Positions 17,813 through 25,694 of a stretch of 33,611 bases of DNA are shown here, piece by piece. The stretch is taken from NCBI GenBank assembly GCA_003223325.1, contig QHYS01000229.1, forward strand, positions 1 to 33,611, given 5' to 3'. Position 1 is the first letter of the stretch. The number at the start of each line of letters is the position of its first letter. The notes under the pieces are model-generated. The model had not been told where the DNA came from and did not search any database. It saw nothing but the letters and a program-made list of their open reading frames with translations. The DNA is from Acidobacteriota bacterium. GTDB lineage: Bacteria; Acidobacteriota; Terriglobia; Acidiferrales; UBA7541. Both the position numbers and the translations under genes were made by a program.

Positions 17813-18424
17813 ATGCACGGCTACAGCACAGACTCTGACGAAAGGAGGATCGTTCCTCATTTCCTTGCGACTCTGGCGATTGCCTTAGCCTGGATAGCTT
17901 CCGAACTTCTCGTTCGCGTGCACCTGTCTGTGCCCTGGTGGGTAGAAGGGCCTTCCAGCTTGGCATTCTATGGTGCACTCTACGCCCTTTTCGATAAGCA
18001 TCTCTGGCGCTCCCGTCTTACGCGCGACCTTGGGCTGGTGAAAACGCCGAACCTCAATGGCTACTGGCGGGGTTACCTCACCTCTTCGTTTGATCACCAT
18101 ACCAAACGCTACGATGTGATCGTGCAAATCTTGCAGACTTGGACTCAAATCTCCGTACTCCTCAGTACAACCACCTCCGTGTCTCGCAGCTGCGTCGCTG
18201 TAGTCCAAGTCTCTGACCCAGAGGGCGTCGCCTTGGTTTATCAGTATGAAAACGAGCCTCTTCCGGACGCGGAAACAACCATGCACATGCACTACGGTAC
18301 GGCCATGTTGAGAATGTCGACTGGCCGCGGCCTGATCGGATCTTATTACGCAGGGCGTGACCGCGGCACATTCGGCCAGATTTCCTGCCGCCGGCTACAC
18401 CCTTGTCTCCACACGACCGCCTAG
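17813..18424 (+). CDS. cap15: Cap15-like (S-2TMbeta) CBASS effector protein
   Basis: This 203-residue protein has the layout of Cap15, the membrane effector of CBASS anti-phage systems. Two N-terminal membrane helices lie at about 15-36 and 45-65, followed by a beta-rich cyclic-nucleotide-receptor domain. Family landmarks seen: VKTPNLNGYWRGYLTSSF at 76-93, IVQILQTWTQISVLL at 103-117, YQYENEP at 143-149, HMHYGTA at 158-164 and GSYYAGRDRGTFG at 176-188. Known Cap15 proteins bind a cyclic dinucleotide, oligomerise and disrupt the inner membrane. No CD-NTase, Cap2 or Cap3 gene lies within the window, so it is an orphan here. It could respond to a signal made elsewhere, be a solitary toxin-like protein, or be a defence remnant. 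The ribosome site is weak (GGTGAAG). Confidence 0.85.
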   Translation: MHGYSTDSDERRIVPHFLATLAIALAWIASELLVRVHLSVPWWVEGPSSLAFYGALYALFDKHLWRSRLTRDLGLVKTPNLNGYWRGYLTSSFDHHTKRYDVIVQILQTWTQISVLLSTTTSVSRSCVAVVQVSDPEGVALVYQYENEPLPDAETTMHMHYGTAMLRMSTGRGLIGSYYAGRDRGTFGQISCRRLHPCLHTTA

Positions 18425-18618
18425 AAGTTGAGCCGCGGCCAGGACCGCGCCCAGAGAGAGCAGCCGCACACGCCGTAGGTGACGCCACGAGGCTTCGTAC
18501 CGTTTATCAGGAGTTGGCCACTTCCGCACGGAACCTAAGGGACTTATCTTATCGCGCTCTAGAATGTTAGCGAAGCCGCCTACCAATGCTAAAACCGTTC
18601 CCGGATGAGAGGTCTGGT

Positions 18619-19014
18619 ATGTTCCGCAAATTCTCGGCTTTGCTGGACGTATTTGCTTTGATTGTTTCTCCCGCCGCTGGATTCGATAGCTATTGGCATG
18701 CGCAATGCAGCCAGAAGGTCGGTGAGCAGTTTGGCTTCACACAAGACGCTTGGAAGGCAACTCGGCAACTTCTCGCCGGATTTTTCGGTCCCGTTTCGGA
18801 GCACGTCTCCAAGAAGATCCAAGGCAAAGAACTCGAGGCGCTCAATCAGTTTCAAGCGAATAGTCCCCAGATTCGCGGTGCGGCGATATTCCTGCACTTC
18901 GACAACCTCAACAACGATTTTCAGAGCAATGCGAATTTCGATTACCTTTTCAATCGCTTGCTGCAAAGCACGCAGAACCTAACATCGCGGGACATTGTGC
19001 CGTTCGGTTCTTGA
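18619..19014 (+). pseudogene. Secreted protein of unknown function, probably frameshifted
   Basis: The ATG at 18619 with GAGAGG upstream starts a signal peptide (SALLDVFALIVSPAAG) and a mature N-terminus FDSYWHAQCSQKVGEQFGF. Later, VSEHVSKKIQGKELEALNQF, IRGAAIFLHFDNLNNDFQ and YLFNRLLQSTQNL look conserved. Between about 18756 and 18785 the neighbouring frame reads RQLGNFSPD, which fits the flow better than the frame shown (ATRQLLAG). That points to two nearby indels, one in the T5 run at 18781-18785. The tail stops soon after TQNL, earlier than expected for a secreted phospholipase/HET-C-like protein. I suspect that family but cannot confirm it. Confidence 0.45.
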
Positions 19015-19218
19015 ACGCAGATTTAATTCAATTGGCGGCACGGCGCGCGCGCAGCTGCCATCCGAAATCATCGGTTTAGCAACGGATCTCGCGATGCCCT
19101 TCGCACTGAGATTCAGCAGCATGTTCTGGGACGTGCACGCTCAGTACCATATTCTGGAACGCTTGGTAGAGGTATCGGCCCCGACTCCGGTCACTATAAC
19201 TTCGGAAAGAAATAACTG

Positions 19219-19407
19219 CTACTCGCTCAGGAGCGCCGAGTCGATTCCCTTCGGCGTCGTCGGGAAGTGGTGCTCCCCAATCACCTCGCCCGATTCATTC
19301 AAAATGCAGTAATGGCTGAATCGGTCTCCCAGATCCAATCCGATCGTCAGCTGGTGACCTTTGAAATTCTCGATTCTGTTCATCGCGTCAGTGCTAATCT
19401 TCTTCAT
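19219..19407 (-). pseudogene. IS110-family transposase, N-terminal fragment
   Basis: The frame starts MKKISTDAMNRI and contains TIGLDLGDRFSHYCILNE, the first strand of the RuvC-like DEDD domain, with the catalytic Asp at D25. It then has the PTTPKGIDSAL segment before a stop at codon 63. A full IS110 transposase is about 350-420 residues, so the other catalytic acids and the Ser-containing C-terminal domain are gone. AAAGGAG lies 9 nt before the ATG inside the hairpin at 19409-19480. The element cannot move by itself. A C-terminal IS110 fragment in the same orientation is at 13123-13416. Confidence 0.85.
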
Positions 19408-19408
19408 A

Positions 19409-19480
19409 GCCGGTCTCCTTTATCTTGCGCCTTGAGCGCGTCGATCATTGGGAGCGTATCGCATCCCGCTGGAGACCGGC
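19409..19480 (-). ncRNA. Structured IS110 left-end region (bridge RNA candidate)
   Basis: A perfect 10-bp stem, GCCGGTCTCC (19409-19418) with GGAGACCGGC (19471-19480), encloses a 52-nt loop that itself has short paired segments (GCGC/GCGC and GGGA/TCCC). It lies immediately upstream of the IS110 transposase start, where IS110-group elements encode their bridge RNA. The right arm on the - strand also holds the AAAGGAG ribosome site. Position and folding are seen; identity as a bridge RNA remnant is inference. The guide loops cannot be assigned without element ends. Confidence 0.4.
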
Positions 19481-19695
19481 CTTGTCATCTCATCTGAGAA
19501 GTCTTCTTGATTGGATTGTGGTCCGCACTGCGAAAAACTAGTTTCCGCTAAGCAATCGACTAGGCTTTGCCTAGGATGAAATCTCTTCAAACATTCCCGG
19601 CAGCAGAAATAGGCGTAAAATCGTTGCCATTTTTAAAGTCAAAGGAGATTCGGTTTGTTCTGGGATAGGGCCCCCGTCTAATGAAGGAGGACAAA

Positions 19696-20616
19696 ATGCG
19701 AAACTTTGCGACTGTCGCCCTTGTACTGTCGGCGACGCTGCTAACCCTCAGGCCGGTCGCGTCCGCGCAGCAGGGGGCTCCTCCGGGCCAAAACGCTGAT
19801 GCAAAGCCTCCTAGGCCGGGGCTAGAGGTTCCATTAGTCACGCCGGGTCCGGGCTGGAAGGCGTGTCCGCGTTGCGAGAACGAAGGTTACATCGCGGAGG
19901 GCCGTAAGAAGGTGAATGTAGATACGCGCCCTTTTGATGCGCACGATATATCAGGAGTTTGGAGCGGTAATCCCAACGACTTGGAGGCCAATGGTACTCC
20001 GCTGGATGCGAAGTCGGTTCCGTCCCTTACACCCTACGGACAAAAGTTATTCGACGCCGACCAAAGCGACTCACCTCAATAGAATTCAAAAGATCCTATG
20101 AATATTTGTGATCCTTTCGGTTGGCCACGGTGGTTGACATACAACTATGGATTTGAGTTCGTTGTGTTGCCAAACCGTGTTTTACAATTTTTGGAGCAGG
20201 GTCACACGTGGCGGGACATCTGGACCGACGGGCGCAAACTGCCGCCCAATCCTCCGATTCCACGATACCTGGGATATGCTGTCGGCAGGTGGGAAGGAGA
20301 TACGTTCGTTGTCGAATCGAATGGCTATGACGATAGATCCTGGCTTACGAATCAGGTCCAGCGCACTGGGACCAGGAGGCCGGGCGGCTATCCGCATAGT
20401 GACGAAATGCGGATCGAGGAACGTTACAAGCGACTCAACTACGGATTGCTTCAAGTAACGCTAACGATTACCGACCCAAAAGTATACACGGCGCCTTGGA
20501 CTACAACCGCAAAGATCACGCTGATCCCCAATACTGAGATTGCGGAACACTTCTGCGTGACATCCGACAACCTTTATTACAATGAAAGCACGGCAGGCAC
20601 GATTCCCAAACAGTAA
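19696..20616 (+). pseudogene. Secreted LSGVW-family protein, in-frame amber stop
   Basis: This is a paralogue of the protein at 14050-14886. The ATG at 19696 is preferred over the one at 19681 because AAGGAGG, which overlaps that earlier ATG, is its ribosome site. Signal peptide: ATVALVLSATLLTLRPVASA. The first part contains HDISGVWSGNPNDLEANG and ends YGQKLFDADQSDSPQ at a TAG (20080-20082). Reading on in the same frame gives NSKDPMNICDPFGWPRWLTY, FEFVVLPNRVLQFLEQG, RDIWTDGRKLPP, YAVGRWEGDTFVVESNGYDD and HSDEMRIEERY to the stop at 20616. Family order is unbroken across the stop, so a single substitution ended it. A second ATG at 20098 could start the C-terminal part but would lack a signal peptide. 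CDS would be about 306 residues. Confidence 0.85.
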
Positions 20617-20654
20617 GATTGTCCTCGCCGGGCCGTGCGGCAAAAGATGGCCCC

Positions 20655-21197
20655 TCAACGACGCGGCCCAGTCTCGTGCTGTCCCTGTTTCTTGACGAAG
20701 ACGTGGTATGTGACGGCGTCCCAGGCGTTATGAATGCCTATCAAGAGCAACAGCAGCGCCGCAGCCCCAACGCCAAACAGGGCCGCGCCCACATGGGAGC
20801 GAGCCACATACGTCGATACAGCCAGCATTAGATATGCGGCGAAGGGCAGCAGAACGTGAAACAACCAGTCCTCGAACTCAGGCGTGTATACGATTTGGAC
20901 TCGCATACGCCGAGCCACGATGATCTCGTACACGATCCCACTGAGGCCCAGTAAGCCCCAAAGAACTGCGGCGGTGGCGATCCCGCGCCATGGAGCGCTC
21001 AAAACCGCCGACAGCAGCAGCACGGCTCCGAAATGAACGATCGTCGGCGTAGCAAACGCGTCGCCGGCCTGCGCTTGACCTTGTGCGATCGGCGTGTCAG
21101 CAATGAGGGTTATTACGACAAACTGCAAACCGATCAGGGCACCGGCAGACGACCCGACGATTACGTAGAAGTTCTCCCATGCGGCGAGTACTGTCAT
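20655..21197 (-). CDS. Conserved integral membrane protein
   Basis: This 180-residue protein has five likely membrane helices at about 9-32, 52-69, 72-94, 110-131 and 134-156. It opens with the conserved WENFYVIVGSSAGALIGLQF, a signature of an uncharacterised bacterial membrane family. No catalytic residues are evident, and the C-terminus is basic and cytoplasmic. It converges with the LSGVW paralogue at a 38-bp gap and lies about 200 bp downstream of the cupin operon on the same strand, without clear evidence of co-transcription. Confidence 0.8.
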   Translation of the reverse strand: MTVLAAWENFYVIVGSSAGALIGLQFVVITLIADTPIAQGQAQAGDAFATPTIVHFGAVLLLSAVLSAPWRGIATAAVLWGLLGLSGIVYEIIVARRMRVQIVYTPEFEDWLFHVLLPFAAYLMLAVSTYVARSHVGAALFGVGAAALLLLLIGIHNAWDAVTYHVFVKKQGQHETGPRR

Positions 21198-21393
21198 GCC
21201 GTCACACCTAGTTTGGTCAGACCCAGGGAAGTCTTAAAACCACTGACCTGCTCCGCGCTGCCTATACGTTCAAATCGCACACGGCACCAGTACCCTGCAC
21301 GATGGCATTTTTCTTCGGAAAACTGCGACGCGAAACTTGCTTTTCCATGTTTTTTCTCTCTTACGCTTTTGAAATGGCCTCTTATCGAAAAGA

Positions 21394-21789
21394 TTATCTG
21401 CGGTATTGCTCGTCACTGACCTGTTCCATCCAGTCGACAACCTTACCGTCGAGCTTTTCCTGAATGGCGATGTGCGTCATGGCGGTGGTTGGCGTAGCCC
21501 CATGCCAGTGCTTCTCGCCGGGAGAGAACCAGACCACATCACCGGGCCGGATCTCCTCGATAGGCCCGCCTTCGGGCTGAACCCAGCCGCAGCCCGCCTC
21601 GACGATGAGAGTCTGACCGAGTGGATGGGTGTGCCATGCGGTCCGCGCGCCCGGCTCGAAGGTTACCCTGGCACCTTGAACAAGTGCCGGATCGGGTGCC
21701 TGAAAGAGGTGATCGATCCGTACAGTGCCAGTGAACCACTCTGAAGGTCCCTTGACAGAAGGTTGCGAGCCAATTCTCTTGATTTCCAT
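21394..21789 (-). CDS. Mn-dependent cupin, hydroxynitrile lyase-like
   Basis: This 131-residue single-domain cupin is strikingly like the manganese-dependent (R)-hydroxynitrile lyase described from the acidobacterium Granulicella tundricola. The metal ligands H53, H55, Q59 and H94 are all present (AWHTHPLGQ and EKHWHG). Active-site positions A40, V42, H106 and Q110 also match what I remember for that enzyme. In vitro the family splits or forms cyanohydrins; the natural substrate is unknown. AAGGAG lies 8 nt before the ATG. It is the last gene of a three-gene operon after an NADP-binding protein (29-bp gap) and an aldo/keto reductase, which suggests a small-carbonyl or detoxification pathway. 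Confidence 0.9.
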   Translation of the reverse strand: MEIKRIGSQPSVKGPSEWFTGTVRIDHLFQAPDPALVQGARVTFEPGARTAWHTHPLGQTLIVEAGCGWVQPEGGPIEEIRPGDVVWFSPGEKHWHGATPTTAMTHIAIQEKLDGKVVDWMEQVSDEQYRR

Positions 21790-21818
21790 TTTCTGAACTC
21801 CTTCAGTTACTTGATCTT

Positions 21819-22463
21819 CTATTTTCCAAACCGCTCGAACCGATACGCCAGTTCCGGCCCGCCTTCCCCCTCGTATGCAAGTTGGCCGACGAGCTGCGCG
21901 AACGGCTCGGTGTACCGTGCGATCCGTAGAGGGCCAGCGTCCACAGCATCAAAGCCAACGTCGCCGATCAGTTGGGCCGCGGCGTCTTCGGCGCGCCCAT
22001 CGTCGCCGCAGTACACCAGGCTCGGGCGATCATTCTTTCGTTTGGCTTCGAACACTCCGAATAGCACCTCGCTCGGAACGGTGTTGAAAGCGGAGACGAC
22101 CCTAGCCTTTGGGACTTTCTTTGCGAGTTCTTCCGCTCCCGACGACGTGTTGGCAATGATGAGTTTCGTGTTCCCAGCATCCATCGGCAGTGAACAGGTC
22201 ACGACGACCTTGCCAGCCAAATGGCCTGCCTGCTTCAGCACATCGTCGATTCGGGACCAATGCACCGCCAGCAGTAGGGCGTCCGCATCCTTGGCGGCCT
22301 CGCCCGGCATACCGGCGCGCGCATTGCCTTGGGCGTCGCGCGCCAGATTCTTCAGCTTGTCGCTGCTCCGCGCGTAGCTGAATACGACGTCATGTCCGGC
22401 TCGCGCGAAGATCGTTCCGAGTTTGCCGCCCATCAACCCCGAACCCAAAATGCCAACTCGCAT
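21819..22463 (-). CDS. NADPH-dependent F420 reductase-like protein
   Basis: This 214-residue Rossmann protein begins [16 protein letters not shown] with the dinucleotide motif GSGLMG at 7-12. It then has [11 protein letters not shown], a [15 protein letters not shown] segment and a C-terminal [20 protein letters not shown] region typical of the F420:NADP oxidoreductase-like (Fno/YqiX-type) group. The family often acts on other substrates when no F420 genes are near, and none are seen here. It is the second gene of the operon between the aldo/keto reductase (36-bp gap) and the cupin (29-bp gap). AGAGG lies before the start. Confidence 0.85.
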   Translation of the reverse strand: MRVGILGSGLMGGKLGTIFARAGHDVVFSYARSSDKLKNLARDAQGNARAGMPGEAAKDADALLLAVHWSRIDDVLKQAGHLAGKVVVTCSLPMDAGNTKLIIANTSSGAEELAKKVPKARVVSAFNTVPSEVLFGVFEAKRKNDRPSLVYCGDDGRAEDAAAQLIGDVGFDAVDAGPLRIARYTEPFAQLVGQLAYEGEGGPELAYRFERFGK

Positions 22464-22499
22464 ACTGCTCTACCTCTCGTTTCGTTAACCTCTTGCCGC

Positions 22500-23726
<1,227 letters not shown>

Positions 23727-23778
23727 CTAACTCTCGTGCCCACCGCGCCAACCATATTAGAAGCACAGCTGTGTCAGT

Positions 23779-23805
23779 GACAACGCAGAGGCGCTAGTAT
23801 AATTA
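23779..23805 (+). promoter_or_regulatory. Weak sigma70-like promoter candidate
   Basis: GTGACA (23779-23784) and TATAAT (23800-23805) are 15 bp apart, shorter than the ideal 17. They lie 46 bp before the truncated CLC frame at 23851. The match may be chance. Confidence 0.25.
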
Positions 23806-23850
23806 AAGAGGTCTACGAGTCAGCCGTAGTGCATTTCGGGGCGCAAAAGC

Positions 23851-24141
23851 ATGACGAGTCAGCAATCACCCACAAGATTTTGTCGTTTACCAGGCGCCTA
23901 CGTTTTTTCCGGAACGATAGAGCCGCGCATTCTGTTTATTTGCGGCTTGTCCGTTCTTGTTGGTTTTGTTGTGGCCTGGATCGCGAAAGTCTTGTTGAGT
24001 TTGATCGGACTCGTGACGAATGTCGCCTTTTACGGACGTTTATCCCTGGAGTTCTCCTCCCCCTCACACGGGTGCGCGACCTCCTCCCACGACTTATTCA
24101 TTCAAACATATCGGGAGTTAGCCAACTCTATCAGCCCCTAG
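23851..24141 (+). pseudogene. CLC chloride channel N-terminal remnant
   Basis: The frame reads GTIEPRILFICGLSVLVGFV, then AWIAKVLLSLIGLVTNVAFY, then GRLSLEFSSPSHG. This parallels the first helix and linker of the full CLC protein at 25695-27614 (IAAIGIGILSAFVALGLLRL, IGFFTNLFFY, LRWSSAFVSPAGN). After about position 24075 all similarity ends and the frame stops. None of the ion-path motifs is present. It is a truncated second CLC copy, diverged rather than a recent duplicate of its neighbour. Confidence 0.65.
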
Positions 24142-24202
24142 TTCGCCCATCTCCTTTTTGTTTGTCGGGCAATCTGGGAGTAAACGCGCCGTGGTTGTCA
24201 AC

Positions 24203-24481
24203 TCATCCAATTATTGGGGCTCCCAGTTGCTCACCGAGGAAGTCGCTCGCCTCGCACACTGCCAGTACGGTTCCTGAGGAAGTGTTGCGATCCTCTGCAA
24301 CGATTATGCAATTGCCGGCAGCGGCGGCCTGAAGAACAACACGTTCGGAGATTCTGACAATGCTGTCGGCGTCGAGGCGGAACACAGGCGCAATGTTACT
24401 GCCTTCATAGCTTCCGGCAGCGTTCAGCTGTGGAAGAGCGCGAGGAGTCGAGAAGGACGGTAATAGAGTGGATCTGTGCAT
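24203..24481 (-). pseudogene. Possible cytidylate kinase-like remnant
   Basis: The - frame contains FRLDADSIVRISERVVLQAA and AAAGNCIIV. One frame over, after about 24300, it reads RGSQHFLRNR. Joined, this gives a segment like CIIVGRGSQHFLRNR, which resembles the nucleotide-kinase core of the cytidylate kinase-like family, proteins I have seen near CLC channels. The P-loop and C-terminal lid are absent. The match is short and the call is tentative. Confidence 0.3.
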
Positions 24482-24595
24482 CCGCTTGCGCTCGACCTTC
24501 AGAAGTCAGCCGCCGCACTTTATCTGCTCTGGAGGCATACAGAAAGAACCGCAGCGTGTCTCGGGGCTAGGAACTCATCCATTGGGCCAAAAATA

Positions 24596-24612
24596 ATATC
24601 GTTACACGATAT
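24596..24612. promoter_or_regulatory. Palindromic operator, distal copy
   Basis: ATATCGTTACACGATAT is a perfect 7-bp inverted repeat with a 3-nt centre. The same 17-mer with one change recurs at 25072-25088 before the MarR gene. It lies about 115 bp upstream of the - strand kinase-like remnant, as expected for a divergent target of the same regulator. Binding is inference. Confidence 0.6.
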
Positions 24613-25071
24613 ATCTGGACGGCATATGCCTCCGCGAACCAGAGAACAAAACGCCGTCACGAATGGAACGACGCACACAGAACTGTCCGAGACTGCTTCC
24701 TCTGAGAGAAAAAGGCTGCGGGCTGATCAACAAAGACCGGCGCCGGCTTGTCCGTGTGCTCGTCGAGCGGTTATCGGGGAGTGTCAATTTTCGTCCGCCT
24801 CTTTTTCCCTAGCGCGCTGTACTAGCCCAATGCGCTTGTAAAAATTTAGCTTTCCGTCGCGTTTTCGGTCAGGAGTGAATCAGCAGTTCCTGCAGTCCAA
24901 CCGCATTCGGGTGGTAATCGAGACCGGGCGCTCAGAGCGGCCTGCCGCTCGGAGTCATCAACGCCGACCGCGGTCACGGACCAATCTGGCGGATTGCGGA
25001 GTGTCGGCGGGCCGGACCATCCCAGCTCGGAGACCGTAGCTGATATGTTGTGGGCAGATTGTGTTGAAGTT

Positions 25072-25088
25072 ATATCGCTACACGATAT
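25072..25088. promoter_or_regulatory. Palindromic operator, MarR-proximal copy
   Basis: ATATCGCTACACGATAT lies 12-28 bp upstream of the MarR ATG at 25100, and TATA extends its arms by one base on each side. A TATAAT (25096-25101) overlaps the start codon. Repressor binding here would block transcription or initiation, so autoregulation by the downstream MarR protein is the natural reading. Confidence 0.65.
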
Positions 25089-25099
25089 ACTTGTCTATA

Positions 25100-25627
25100 A
25101 TGGGCAACTCGATAAGTCTAGTCGAATTCCGCGCGCTGGCGGAATTTCGTTATCTGATCCGGGTATTCTTAAATCACGGAGAGCGGGCTGCGCGCGCCGC
25201 CCGCCTCGAGCCCCAACAATACCTCGTCATGCTGATGTTGCGGGGGCTGCCACGTGGCGGTGCGTCCTCCATCGGCGACCTTGCCGAGCGCATGCAGCTC
25301 CGTCATCACAGTGTTGTAGAGCTGATCGATCGTCTGGAGCGCCAGCAGCTACTGCGCAGAGAGCGGTCCCGAAGTGATCGGCGGCGGGTGGCCGTGCACT
25401 TGACGCGGCGCGGCGAAAAGGTCCTGTCGCGGCTGGCGCGGCAGCGCGTGGCGGAGCTTCGCACAGCGGCGCCAGCTTTGGTCCTTGCGCCCACCGCCGT
25501 GATTCGTTCCAAGCAAAGCAAGGCGTCGCGCCGCCGTGCATCGCCGGACGCGAGGAGCCAGCCGAATAGACAAAGCTTCAAAGCCGGTGCGTTCGGGAAC
25601 ACCATCGCCGGGCGACAGCGGAGGTAG
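25100..25627 (+). CDS. MarR-family transcriptional regulator
   Basis: From the ATG at 25100 the protein has about 175 residues. The winged-helix core is clear: EPQQYLVMLMLRGLPRGG, SIGDLAERMQLRHHSVVELI as the helix-turn-helix, LIDRLERQQLLRRERSRSDR with the DRR wing, and LTRRGEKVLSRLARQR leading to the dimer helix. The end (SKQSKASRRRASPDARSQ) is basic, unlike the usual acidic or neutral tail, and may reflect a late frameshift. The longer reading from 25061 runs through the palindrome and is rejected. MarR dimers usually repress their own and adjacent genes through inverted repeats, which fits the operator just upstream. The CLC antiporter follows 67 bp later on the same strand. Confidence 0.85.
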   Translation: MGNSISLVEFRALAEFRYLIRVFLNHGERAARAARLEPQQYLVMLMLRGLPRGGASSIGDLAERMQLRHHSVVELIDRLERQQLLRRERSRSDRRRVAVHLTRRGEKVLSRLARQRVAELRTAAPALVLAPTAVIRSKQSKASRRRASPDARSQPNRQSFKAGAFGNTIAGRQRR

Positions 25628-25694
25628 CGCTCTCGCACCCGTCACCCGGTTCGCGAGTCCGTTGCAAAATTCCAGTGAAAGAGAGTGCAGCTAC

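Larger units (their letters stand above)
24482..25099. other. Intergenic region with operator-like palindromes
   Basis: This stretch of about 620 bp before the MarR gene has no credible coding frame. It contains the two ATATCG palindromes listed separately and no recognisable RNA gene. Confidence 0.45.

Noticed and set aside
16732-19014. Genes around the Cap15-like protein as possible CD-NTase or ancillary CBASS genes
   Set aside because: None carries the nucleotidyltransferase GS...DxD motif or E1/E2/JAB features. The neighbours are a membrane protein, a remnant and a secreted protein.
21198-21393. Possible tRNA because of a GTTCAAATC string
   Set aside because: No acceptor or anticodon stem can be paired around it.
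25061-25099. Upstream GTG start for the MarR gene
   Set aside because: It would translate the palindromic operator. The ATG at 25100 gives the normal MarR N-terminus.
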